The position numbers were made by a program, and so were the translations under genes. Shown one piece after another: positions 33,528 through 43,038 of a stretch of DNA of 64,000 nucleotides. Numbering within the stretch: the first letter of the stretch is position 1; each line of letters begins with the position of its first letter. The DNA is from Dromiciops gliroides. Its lineage: Eukaryota > Chordata > Mammalia > Microbiotheria > Microbiotheriidae. Under the pieces are notes generated by a model. The model searched no databases. It had not been told where the DNA came from and saw nothing but the letters and a program-made list of their open reading frames with translations. Where the stretch lies: the NCBI RefSeq assembly GCF_019393635.1, contig NC_057863.1:646140660-646204659 (forward strand). Direction: 5' to 3'.

Positions 33528-33763
33528 ACTTAGGCAACCAAGAGGTTCCAAGAGCAGACTGGCCTCCTCCAAGTAGAAAGGAAACAGTCCTCACCCCTAT
33601 CCCAAACAGCACTGAATCCCTGGAGAGGAACAGAGCCTGCCCCCAGCAATCCGGCCATGTGCCAAGGTGAAGGAGGGCAGGCACAGGCAGACACCCCAGG
33701 TAAAAATAGTGGAGGACGACGTGCAGTCTCAGTCTGCTCTTGGAACCTCTTGGTTGCCTAAGT
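33528..33763. repeat. Perfect 34-bp inverted repeat with 168-bp spacer
   Basis: The arms are 33528-33561 and 33730-33763. The left arm begins ACTTAGGCAACCAAGAGG and the right arm is its exact reverse complement over 34 of 34 bases. The left arm starts inside MIR-like text (GACTGTGTGACTTAGGCAA), so it was probably copied from there. Confidence 0.9.
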
Positions 33764-34011
33764 TGGGTGACGTTGGTGCCCTGGGGCTTGGATGGTCTAC
33801 ATAGGGATAGGGCATGAGATAGAGAGAAAAATAAAAGTCAGAGCAAGAATGGACTTGCCAACTCATTGGTTCCTACCAGGGAGACATGGCATCCTTCTGC
33901 CTTGGGCACCTGGCTCCAGAGCAAAGAAGAAGGAGGTAGAAGGGAGCCAGGGAGGCTCTCCCTGCACAGCCTGGAAGGGCATAATAGTAACAATAGTAAT
34001 GTTTTTGTTTG

Positions 34012-34222
34012 GTTGGTTTTCTCAGTCATGTCCAACTCTTCCTGATGCTATTTGGGGTTTTCTTGGCAAAGATACTGGGACAGTTTGTCATTTCTGTCTT
34101 TGGCTCATTTTACAGATGGGGAAACTGAGGCAGAGGTGAAGTGCTTTGCCCAGGGTCACACAGCCAGGAAGTGTCTGAGGCAAGATATGAATTCAGGTCT
34201 TCCTGACTCCACCTAGATGCCC
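34012..34222 (-). mobile_element. MAR1-type CORE-SINE
   Basis: GTTTTCTCAGTCATGTCCAA to CCACCTAGATGCCCC; about 30 bp are missing near the head. Confidence 0.82.
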
Positions 34223-34272
34223 CTGGTTATAATAGGAGAAATCTATATTTATGAAGAGTACATTTATATACA

Positions 34273-34323
34273 CAGGGTGGCCCCAAAGTCTTAAAGCTGC
34301 ACCAAGACTTTTGGGACATGCTG
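34273..34323. mobile_element. Miniature mariner-like palindrome
   Basis: CAGGGTGGCCCCAAAGTCTT, a short loop, then AAGACTTTTGGGACATGCTG. Both arms match the end of the mariner-like element at 404, with the interior almost fully lost. Confidence 0.65.
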
Positions 34324-34325
34324 CT

Positions 34326-34520
34326 AGAAAGCTTTTAAGCTGGCAAAGTGCTCTATAGGCATTATTTACACCCCTGAAACAATCCTGTGAGGTAGATGAC
34401 TGTTATTGGGCTCATTTTTCAGATGAGAAAACTGAGGCTCTAAGAAGTTATGTCTTACCTAAGGTCACACAGCCCAAAAGTGTCAAAGGCAAGATTTGAA
34501 TGCAGGTCTTCCTGCTCTAG
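34326..34520 (-). mobile_element. MIR-type SINE
   Basis: CCTGTGAGGTAGATGACTGT and TTTTTCAGATGAGAAAACTG. Confidence 0.65.
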
Positions 34521-34559
34521 GCACCACTCCTGCCAAGCCTGGGGAGACTTACCACTTGT

Positions 34560-34645
34560 TTCCTCCTCTTCCTCCTCCTCTTCCTCCTTCTTCTCCTCTT
34601 CTTTCTCCTTCTTCTCCTCTTCTCCTCCTCCTCTTCCTCCTCAAG
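34560..34645 (+). repeat. (TCC/TTC) pyrimidine repeat
   Basis: Mixed CCTCCTCTT triplets, 85 bp. Confidence 0.85.
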
Positions 34646-34739
34646 TTGAGAAGCAGGGTTTCAGATCAGAAAATCTATTCCAGCCCTGTTGCTATTCTCT
34701 GGACCCCATTCCCATAAGTAAAAGAAACAGGTTAGTTCT

Positions 34740-34859
34740 TTGTTTTTTGAGGCACTTGGGTTTAAATGACTTGCCCAGGGTCACACAGCTAACAAATTGA
34801 ACTCAGAGCCTCCCAATTCCAGGGCCAGTGCTCTATCCACTGTGTTATCTATCTACTCC
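34740..34859 (-). mobile_element. Short SINE, diverged
   Basis: Type A-like, missing the AGTGTTAAGTGTCTGAGG block; the head has drifted to TATCTACTCC. Confidence 0.8.
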
Positions 34860-34969
34860 TCAGCTTAGTTGATTTATAACAATTCCTTGCATCACTGATC
34901 TCCTTCAAGTCACCTTCTGGATCTGCTGAAGGTTCTAAGGTGACTTTGAGCTTTAATATTCTATTCTTT

Positions 34970-35158
34970 GGCAGCAGCTAGGTGGCGCAGTGGATAGAGC
35001 ACCGGCCCTGGATTCAGGAGGACCTGAGTTCAAATGTGGCCTCAGACACTTGACACTTACTAGCTGTGCGACCCTGGGCAAGACACTTAACCCTCATTGC
35101 CCCGCAAAAAAAACCAAAACAAAACAACAACAAAAAAAACAAAACAAAACAAAAAACC
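34970..35158 (+). mobile_element. Short SINE
   Basis: Type B with a long A/C-rich tail; target duplication AATATTCTATTCTTTG, perfect. Confidence 0.93.
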
Positions 35159-35304
35159 CAACCCCAAACAAATATTCTATTCTTTGAATTCCCTTAGAGC
35201 TCTCCCATCCTACATTCTATGTTCTAATGCTCCTTCCAGTTCTAATATTCTGTGTCCTTAGGTCATTCAGGGTATGAGGTTTGGTCTAGCTCTGACTCTC
35301 TTTC

Positions 35305-35453
35305 TTTTTTTTTTTTTTGCGGGGCAATGGGGGTTAAGTGACTTGCCCGGGGTCACACAGCTAGTAAGTGTCAAGTGTCTGAGGCCAGCTTTGAACCCAG
35401 GTACTCCTGAACCCAGGGCCAGTGCTTTATCCACTGGGCCACCTAGCTGCCCC
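35305..35453 (-). mobile_element. Short SINE
   Basis: Type B; target duplication CTCTGACTCTCTTT, perfect. Confidence 0.94.
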
Positions 35454-35502
35454 CTCTGACTCTCTTTCATGTCACAAGTGTGAGAGCCAAAATTGGATAT
35501 AC

Positions 35503-36120
35503 TGAGAGCTATTGGGGTGACTCGCCTTGATGTTGGGGTCCCAGAAATATGAGGGACCCTTTTTTTAAGGTTTAATCTCCCCTCTGAATTATTCCCTTTA
35601 GATATTTCTCCCAGGCCAATAAGAAAGGAGCCTCTAAGTTTTAGTTCACAAAAGGATCAGATTTTATTACTAGGGAATTAATTAAACAACAAAAGGGAAA
35701 CTAATAAAAATCAAAGATAAGAAAATAGGAAAATAGAAATACAGAGAAATATTCTAAACTCAACCTATTCACTCCCAGACAGTTCCCAATTAAGCTAGTT
35801 CAAAGGAATTTAGGGTATTCCGTAAGTAACTCACCGACCCCAGGGTCAGTATGCAGTTTCCAGTGCCAAGCTGAGACCCAGACCGTTAACACGCCTCTGC
35901 CACACCGAGTGGAAAAGACCTAAAACCTTGGAACATGCCCCGCCTACCGGAAGCCCCCTAGCTCCCTTCAGCAAGCGTTCAATCTCTCCTCCCCCAAAAG
36001 GGGGGGGGGTCCTTCTCAGTAGCATACATAATCGCAGGGTGGGCCAGGTGTGGCCCCTCCCAAATGATTCAGCTAAAACTTTTGATATTAATCTTTACCA
36101 CAAATAATTTTTACCACACA
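35503..36120 (-). mobile_element. Candidate LTR (unclassified)
   Basis: The block begins TGAGAGCTATTGGGG and ends TTACCACACA on the plus strand. Read on minus it has an AATAAAATCTGATCC polyadenylation-like site near 35660-35675, about 155 bp from its 3' end, and a GC-rich middle. No target duplication was confirmed. Confidence 0.4.
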
Positions 36121-36129
36121 AAGTTCTTT

Positions 36130-36600
36130 CTGGAGCCTACATCCTTGCTTGGACATTCCCTGTTCTAAGGCTCCCTCCCAACTCAGACACCCTCTATTCT
36201 GAGCAACCTCCTACCTCTGATATTCTCCCTTCTAAGGCCCTTCCAGCTCTGTCATTCCACATTCTAAGAGTCCTCCCAGCTCTGTCATTCCACATTCTGT
36301 TTATTTTATTTTTTGGTTTTGGGGGAATTTTTTTGCAAGGCAATGGGGGTTAAGTGACCTGCCCAGAGTCACACAGCTAGTAAGTGTCAAGTGTCTGAGA
36401 CCAGATTTGAACTCAGGTCATCCTGACTCCAGGGCTGGTGCTTTATCCACTGTGCCACCTAATTGCCGCCTGTCATTCCACATTCTAAGGGCCCTCTCAC
36501 CTCTAATATTCTAAGTTCCAAGACTCCCTGAAAGACTCTTACACTTTGTATTCTGTGTTCTATGGTCACTGCCAACTTTGACATTTCCTATTCTAAGATA
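36130..36600 (-). repeat. 33-bp minisatellite array, inverse orientation, split by a SINE
   Basis: Units of the form CCTCCCAGCTCTGTCATTCC followed by ACATTCTAAG are the reverse complement of the 41.2 kb unit. A short SINE lies at 36302-36470 and duplicated one unit's text as its target site. Confidence 0.75.
36302..36470 (-). mobile_element. Short SINE
   Basis: Type B; target duplication TGTCATTCCACATTCT from the minisatellite unit. Confidence 0.92.
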
Positions 36601-36680
36601 TACAAAGTCTTTTAATTCTCCAGTTCCAGCATCTCCTATTTTTCCAAGCTGAGGCAAAGCCTGGTTAAATTATAATATAA

Positions 36681-36824
36681 GGGGGCAGCTAGATGGCGCA
36701 GTGGATAGAGCACTGGCCCTGGAGTCAGGAGTACCTGAGTTCAAATCCGGCCTCAGACACTTAACACTTACTAGCTGTGTGACCCTGGGCAAGTCACTTA
36801 ACCCCAATTGCCTCACTTAAAAAA
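36681..36824 (+). mobile_element. Short SINE
   Basis: Type A; target duplication AAATTATAATATAAGG, perfect. Confidence 0.94.
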
Positions 36825-37169
36825 AAAAATTATAATATAAGGAACAAACCTGTTTCCTCTTGTTCCTCTCTATGGCCACTGAATTGTCATAACCTCTGCT
36901 GTTCTAAGCAGAAGTTCTTGCCCCAATCTTTCTCTTCCTGTTGAATCATCCTGATACCTCTTTTCTCTCCCTGAGTGTTATTGGTTTCCTGTTCCAATGG
37001 GATTACACTGCCTATGGCCATATCACCTCACCGGAAGATGTATGGGCCAAGGATTTAACATCTCCTTGGCATTCGAAATGCCTCTTTCCCCCCAACCCCA
37101 ACCAAGACCCAGCTTCTGTTTCTGAGAAACATCACCTATTTAACCCTGGTCAACCTCTCTCTCTCTCTC

Positions 37170-37348
37170 CCCCTCTCAATTTCTTTCTTTCTTTGTTTCT
37201 TTCCAGTTTTCTTTCTCCCTCCCTCCTTTATTTCTTCATTCCACCCTTTCTTTCTTTCCATCTTCCTTCCTTCCTTCCTCCCTCCCTCTCTTCCTTCCCT
37301 CCTTCTCTCTTTTTTCTTCCTTCTTCCCTTTCTTTCATTCCTTCCTTC

Positions 37349-37446
<98 letters not shown>

Positions 37447-37447
37447 C
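37170..37447 (+). repeat. Pyrimidine tract ending in (CTTT)n
   Basis: Irregular C/T text passes into about 25 clean CTTT units from 37348. Confidence 0.92.
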
Positions 37448-37536
37448 AGGAGCAGGAAAAGAGGGGTCTGTAGGTACCTGAGGAGACTAGATGGGCACAG
37501 ACAAAACCAGGACCTCTGGATTCAGATTGTAGTGAG

Positions 37537-37540
<4 letters not shown>

Positions 37541-37590
<50 letters not shown>
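37541..37590 (+). repeat. (CT)n microsatellite
   Basis: About 24 clean CT units, 95 bp after the CTTT array. Confidence 0.93.
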
Positions 37591-37592
<2 letters not shown>

Positions 37593-37880
37593 CTTATGTC
37601 TCCTGGAGAAAGATGATGAAAGTGAAGGATGCCAAAGTCCTTCCAGGGAAGGTCAGGATATGACACTTGCTTGGGCCCTTTCTTCCTCCTTTCATGTAGT
37701 AATAAAATTCAAATGGACCACCCCTCACTTGGCACACCTTAGGTGCTTTATCAATGCTTGTTCTTTGGTTATTGATTGAACTAACCGAAACTGGATTTCC
37801 ATCTATTCAAATACCAACCACTTCCCACCTGCTCTGTCTCTTGTCTGGGTATCTCTTTATTCTAATTTTTTTATTTAAAA

Positions 37881-38020
37881 GATTTTTTTTAAAGTGGGGC
37901 AATGAGGGTTAAGTGACTTGCCCAGGGTCACACAGCTAGTAAGTGTCAAGTGTCCGAGGTCAGATTTGAACTCAGGTCCTCCTGGATCCAGGGTATCCAC
38001 TGAGCCACCTAGCTGTCCCC
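37881..38020 (-). mobile_element. Short SINE
   Basis: Type B with a 10-bp loss before TATCCACTGAGCC. Confidence 0.9.
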
Positions 38021-38199
38021 AAGGATTGACTACTTGTATCTCCTTGCTGTCTTCTCTAGCACTGCAGCTCCAGAGCATTGGTTTTGTGGCTCTCGGCTTT
38101 CCTTATGGCCCAATATGCACAGACACACATGCTGGAAAACCATAGCTAGGACTACATGAGCCTTTGTCAGCAAGGTGATGTCTCTCCTTTTTATTGTGC

Positions 38200-38395
38200 A
38201 GAAGGGAAGGTTTGAGGCAAATCTTGAAAGAAGCCAGGGAACTAAGAGGTGGAAAGGAGAGGGGCAGAGCATTCCAAGACATGGGGGAGAGCCAGCAGGG
38301 CAGACAGGCCAGCACTTTAGGATGTTCGAGTATGAGGAAGGGAATAAGATGAAAGAATACTGGAAAGTTAGGAGAGGGTTAAGGGCTTCAAAAAC
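38200..38395 (+). repeat. Fragment of the 47.24 kb repeat family, 3' part
   Basis: CTTGAAAGAAGCCAGGGAAC and CAGAGCATTCCAAGACATGG. Confidence 0.55.
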
Positions 38396-38419
38396 CCAAC
38401 AGAACTTTAGATTTGAGTG

Positions 38420-38468
<49 letters not shown>
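38420..38468 (+). repeat. (GT)n microsatellite
   Basis: About 24 units after CGTGTG. Confidence 0.95.
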
Positions 38469-38469
<1 letters not shown>

Positions 38470-38699
38470 TGGGCAGTAACATGGGCACATCCTGATTTTG
38501 GGGTGATAGTTGTGGGGGTACGGTGAAAGGTGGCTACCTGCTCATAGTCTCTTCCCATCATTCTTTTCTCTTTTCTCCCCCATCCCAATATCTTTGATTC
38601 CTCTTTGATTCTCCTCAATGGCAATATGAAGTTGCCTGTCCACAACTACAAATCCCATTTCCAATCATCTTTGACTGTCAGGTTCCTGACACGGATATT

Positions 38700-38850
38700 C
38701 TTCTCATTTGATGAACAAAGGCACCCTGTGAAGTAAGGACTATTCCTATCCCATTTTGTAGATCAGGAAGCCTAAACTAAGTTCAGTCACTTGCACAGTT
38801 AGTAGGTGACTCCGGCAGGATTTAGACCTGGATATTCCTGTCTCTTGACT
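38700..38850 (-). mobile_element. MIR-type SINE, degraded
   Basis: CACCCTGTGAAGTAAGGACT and ATTTTGTAGATCAGGAAGCC. Confidence 0.45.
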
Positions 38851-39245
38851 TCAAATCTGGCCTCTGACACTGACTTAGCTGTGTGACCCTGGGCAAGTCA
38901 CTTAACCTCTGTTTGCCTCAGTTTCCTCATCTGTAAAATGAGCTGGAGAAGGAAATGACAAACCATTCCAGTATCTCTGCCAAGAAAACTCCATGGGCAG
39001 TATTGACGTACTATGGAAAATCCCATGGACAGTATTTTTTTTTTTTAGTGAGGCAATTGGGGTTAAGTGACTTGCCCAAGGTCACACAGCTAGTAAGTAT
39101 TAAGTGTCTGAGGCCGGATTTGAACTCAGGTACTCCTGACTCCAGGGCCGGTGCTTTATCCACTGCACCACCTAGCTGCCCCCTCCCATGGACAGTATTG
39201 AGGTGCTATGGCGAGGAGGAGTCAGGACATGACTGAATGATTGAA
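38849..39245 (+). mobile_element. MAR1-type CORE-SINE split by a short SINE
   Basis: ACTTCAAATCTGGCCTCTGA to CCAAGAAAACTCCATGG, resuming at 39182 to CATGACTGAATGATTGAACA. Part near 39000-39030 and 39186-39205 is duplicated. Confidence 0.82.
39034..39181 (-). mobile_element. Short SINE
   Basis: Type A; target duplication TCCCATGGACAGTATT, perfect; interrupts a MAR1-type SINE. Confidence 0.94.
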
Positions 39246-39429
39246 CAATTCCTGTGTCTAACCCTTCTACTCCTTCTTAGGAAGGGAGGCTCCCAGCTTG
39301 GGAGGCTAATTTTTAACCCCAATAAGTTATAAAAGCAGCAATCTGGAACAAAGGGTTAAGGAGGAAGGGGAGAGGAAGAAGGAGACAATGGGGAAAGATT
39401 TAACTTCTGACCTAGGGTGGGAGTGGGTT

Positions 39430-39600
39430 CAGAGTAAAAACAGTCAATCAATAAGCATTGATGAAGTACCTACTATATGCTAAGCTCTGTGCTATATGCA
39501 AAGAAAGGCAAAAAAGAGGCCCTGCTCTCAAAAGCTTACAGTCTATTGGAGACAGCTCTAGACAAACAAGATACAAAATTCATAAGAGCTTCAGATAAAG
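39430..39600 (+). repeat. Fragment of the 47.24 kb repeat family
   Basis: AAGTACCTACTATATGCTAA and CTCAAAAGCTTACAGTCTAT. Confidence 0.55.
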
Positions 39601-39726
39601 GCATTGATTGATCCTGACATTTCAGCACTTAACACTGTGTGATTTTAGGTGAGGCCTTTCCTCTCTCTGGGACTCAGTTTTTTCCTCTATAAAATGAAGA
39701 CATTGGGTTAGATGCAATTTAAGACT

Positions 39727-39905
39727 TGAGTTCAACTATAACCTCTTACTGGCTGTGTGATGCTGGGCAAGCCACTTCACTGCTGGCTGCCTCTGTTTTT
39801 TCATCTGTAAAATGGAGATCATATAATAGCATTTTCCTCTCAGGGTTGCTATGAGGATGAAATGGGATCATATTTATAAAGTGCTGAATATGGTACCTAT
39901 GTTTA
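39727..39905 (+). mobile_element. MIR/THER1-type SINE
   Basis: GAGTTCAACTATAACCTCTT, TCATCTGTAAAATGGAGATC and CTATGAGGATGAAATGGGAT. Confidence 0.65.
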
Positions 39906-39910
39906 TAACT

Positions 39911-39998
39911 CCTTCCTTCCTTCCTTCCTTCCTTCCTTCCTTCCTTCCTTCCTTCCTTCCTTCCTTCCTTCCTTCCTTCCTTCCTTCCTTCCTTCCTT
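39911..39998 (+). repeat. (CTTC)n microsatellite
   Basis: About 22 clean units. Confidence 0.95.
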
Positions 39999-40254
39999 CA
40001 TTCCTTTCACTGAAATGACTAAACAATGACAAAAAAGGCTGGGGATGGGAGGCACGCAGAAGGTCACAGGAGTTGGGAAGAATTAGAGTGAGCACTCCGC
40101 CCTCCTAACCCCCTAGCACAAGGCACTTGACACTACACCAGGAGACCAAGAAAGTGTCCCAAACCCCCTTTTTCCTTAGCGGAGTGGTGAAATCCCCCCC
40201 CCCATCATTGCCTCAGGCCCAGACTTTCTCCAGTGTTTCCTTTAATGTGCCAAG

Positions 40255-40440
40255 TAAGAGCTGGAGAAGAGTTACATGAACTTGTCTAAGTAAACAGAAG
40301 CAAGGGAGCAGCGGTTTATCCAAGGATGACAACACGATCAAGGAAGACAATTTGGAAATACTTAAAAACTGTGACCAATGCAGTGAGCCACCGACATTCC
40401 AGAGGCCTCCCAGAGGAAGCGTCGTCCACCTTCTTACAAA
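40255..40440 (+). mobile_element. L1-like 3' remnant
   Basis: ACATGAACTTGTCTAAGTAA, ACTGTGACCAATGCAGTGA and ATTCCAGAGG occur in the order of the same 3' end. Confidence 0.35.
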
Positions 40441-40451
40441 AGGTGGGAGGC

Positions 40452-40590
40452 GGGGCAGCTAGGCGGCACAGTGGGTAAAGCACCGGCCCTGGAGTCAGGA
40501 GTACCTGAGTTCAAATCCGGCCTCAGACACTTGATGCTTACTAACTGTGTGACCCTGGGCAAGTCACTCAACCCTCATTGCCCCCCCCCC
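40452..40590 (+). mobile_element. Short SINE
   Basis: Type B ending in ten C then A; flanking GGTGGGAGG / CTGGGAGG. Confidence 0.9.
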
Positions 40591-41184
40591 CAAAAAAAAA
40601 CCTAAAAACTAAAAAAACCCAAAAAACTGGGAGGTAGGAATCTGGAAGGGAGAGGGGAGAATACTACTAATGGTTAGCCCCTAAGTCACCCCCCCAAAAA
40701 GAGGATCAGAGCAGCATGAAAAGGAGAAAGAACAGCAAAGAACAGAAAGGAAAGACCAATAGGACAGCTCCAAAACTAACACGCTGGATTTGCTATGTAT
40801 TTATTGTTTACTATTTTATTGCATAACTTTAAAAATATATAATATATTTTATCACGATATTGAAAAGAAATGCAGACTGTATATAAAGGAGATGTGGCTG
40901 CATTTTAAGCATAATCTTCTTTGTCTATGGAAATGTTTATGTCTATTAATGTTTGCCAGATTTGGAAAAACCACCAAAAATTATTTTAAAAGAAAGAAAA
41001 GGGGAAAAAATACATGTAAGTCAAATTTGGCAGCTAGCACAGCCAAAGGTTCAAGAAGTGAACCTCGTTCCTATTTATAACCGCTGTTACGTTAGTTAAA
41101 TTGCAAATAATTACAGTAGTTTCCTGGTCTGGCTGCCTCAAAGATGCACAGGAGGTCAGCACTGCAGGGGGCCATAGAACACAA

Positions 41185-41470
41185 ACTATGAGAGTTGGGA
41201 AGGTTTTTAAAACAGCGGAAGTCAGAGCTGGGAGGGCCCTTAGAACAGGGGATGTCAGAGCTGGGAGGGCCCTTAGAAAAGGGGATGTCAGAGCTGGGAG
41301 GGCCCTTAGGATAGGGAATGTCAGTGCTGAGAGGGGCCTTAGAACAGAGGATGTCAGAGCTGGGTGCAAAACTAGAACAGGGAATGTCACAGCTGAGAGG
41401 GCCCTTAGAACAAGGAATGTCAGAGCTGGGAGGGCCCCCCTACCCCACCTTACAAAACAATGTCAGAGCA
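41185..41470 (+). repeat. 33-bp minisatellite array
   Basis: About eight units of GATGTCAGAGCTGGGAGGGC followed by CCTTAGAACAGGG, period 33. The period is a multiple of three, so it reads as an open repeated peptide, which I do not regard as a gene. Confidence 0.85.
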
Positions 41471-41552
41471 AGGAGGGGTCTCAGACCATCTCATTCACCT
41501 ACTCAAAAATTTTTGGTGGTTCCCTATTACCTCTAGCATAAATACAACTTCT

Positions 41553-41690
41553 GGGGGCAGCTGGGTGGCACAGTAGATAAAGCACTGGCCCTGGATTCAG
41601 GAGGACCTGAGTTCAAATCTGACCTCAGACACTTGACACTTACTAGTTCTGTGACCCTGGGCAAGTCACTTAACCCCCATTGCCTTGCTA
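41553..41690 (+). mobile_element. Short SINE
   Basis: Type B; target duplication ATACAACTTCT; its tail became the tetranucleotide repeat that follows. Confidence 0.93.
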
Positions 41691-41764
41691 AATAAATAAA
41701 TAAATAAACAAGCGAATGAATGAATGAATGAATGAATGAATGAATGAATGAATGAATGAATGAA
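41691..41764 (+). repeat. (AAAT)n then (GAAT)n, SINE tail
   Basis: Three AAAT units then about 12 GAAT units, ending at the SINE's target duplication. Confidence 0.92.
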
Positions 41765-42699
41765 TACAACTTCTTTGTTCTGCCCTTTTGGGGCCCTTCC
41801 ATGCTGACTCAGTCTCCATTCCCAGACTTATTCCCAATCACTGCCTCTCATGCTCTCTGGGTTCCAGCCACGTAGGACAACTGGCCTCCATTGAGGGCAT
41901 TGCCCAGGTCTGCTCAGGCATGAGTGTCCTCCTCCTTGTCTTCTTGCTCCATCCAGACCATTCCCTTTCCCCGATTCCCCCATTGAAAGCATCATCTTCC
42001 CTTTTTGGGTTTTCCCAGAATGCCTTGGGAAGGTCTTCCTTTTGCTTGGTCTCACATGGAGCTGGTCTGTGCATGTGGTCAGTCCATCCCCCCACCCCCA
42101 TACACACACAGCAAGATGGAGCCTCCCTGATGACTGGCCTGAGGTTCACAGGGTCTTGCACAGAGCAGGCACTTAATCCTTGTGGAATTAGAGTCTGCTT
42201 AGCCCCAACCTCTCAGTTTTACATCTGGTTAAAAAGAAGCACTGAGAAAGGAAGTGACTCAAACACGAAGCTGCCAACCAAGTGGACCCCCTCCCATGGG
42301 GCTTGCCAGCTAGCTCTGGTTCCACATCTGGGCTAGAGCCCCTCACCCTAAGGCACTGTCTCCCAAACCATCACCTCTCCTCAGTTTCCCCTTCTGATCC
42401 AGGACCCCATAGTTTTCTCCTTTCCAGTGACTGACCCTGTCTTCTCCAAATCCCATGCCTTGGGTTTCTTATCCTCCTGAGCTGTGTTCAGCCTGGAATC
42501 ACAGAATTTGCAGAGTTTGGCTTAAGGGGCCATGGAAGATTAGGCTGGTGAGGAAGGGAGTGGAAGAAAATGGGGTATATGCAGGACATCTTGCTGAGGG
42601 CTGGGGAGAGGGTCCCGCTTCTTTTCCCTTTCTTAGGAGCTACTAGTCAGCTCAAGGAGGTGTGTGGGTAAGTGAAACCTGATTTAGCAAAGAATAGGT
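41765..42699. other. Unique-looking sequence upstream of IGFL
   Basis: Repeat-poor stretch; the 182-codon plus-strand open frame at 41788-42336 and the overlapping minus-strand ones match nothing known. I read it as non-coding. Confidence 0.5.
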
Positions 42700-42848
42700 T
42701 TGCTCTCCTCCTCCCCTTCCCCCTACTTCTCCCCTCCTTTCTCTTCCCTTCTCCCCTCCCTTCTGTTCCCCTCTCCTGCCCTCCTTCCCCATCCTCTCTT
42801 CCCTCCTTTCCCCTCCTCTTCTTTCTACTTTCCCTTTCTAGCTTCTTC
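42700..42848 (+). repeat. Polypyrimidine tract upstream of IGFL
   Basis: About 145 bp of almost pure C and T (CTCCCCTTCCC-type, not a clean microsatellite), ending about 190 bp before the IGFL start codon. Confidence 0.8.
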
Positions 42849-42911
42849 CCACCTCCACTACTCTTTGCCTAGCCCCAGGGGCCTGACTAGTCTCTACTAG
42901 TGAGAGGGCTC

Positions 42912-42945
42912 TTACGTCATCTTCCTTCAACAGCAATAAAAAGAC
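42912..42945 (+). promoter_or_regulatory. Candidate IGFL core promoter (CRE-like and TATA-like sites)
   Basis: A CRE/ATF-like TTACGTCA lies at about 42912-42919. An AT-rich TATA-like AATAAAAAG lies at 42935-42943, about 100 bp before the start codon, which would put transcription start near 42965. No SINE interrupts this stretch. The assignment rests on motif and position only. Confidence 0.35.
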
Positions 42946-43038
42946 CAGAGGTAAGAGTGGCTTTGCTATCAAACTCTCAGACACTTGGCAGTTGTGGCAC
43001 TGGCACCAAGTCCTCCGGACCCTACTCAAACAGGAGTC

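Noticed and set aside
36941..37663. 240-codon open frame on the plus strand
   Set aside because: Its length comes from pyrimidine and CTTT/CT repeats that rarely give stops; no domain is present.
41034..41541. Open frames on both strands with an 11-residue repeat
   Set aside because: They reflect a 33-bp minisatellite, whose period is a multiple of three.
41788..42336. 182-codon plus-strand open frame
   Set aside because: No recognisable family, no supporting splice structure, and overlapping open frames on the other strand of similar length.
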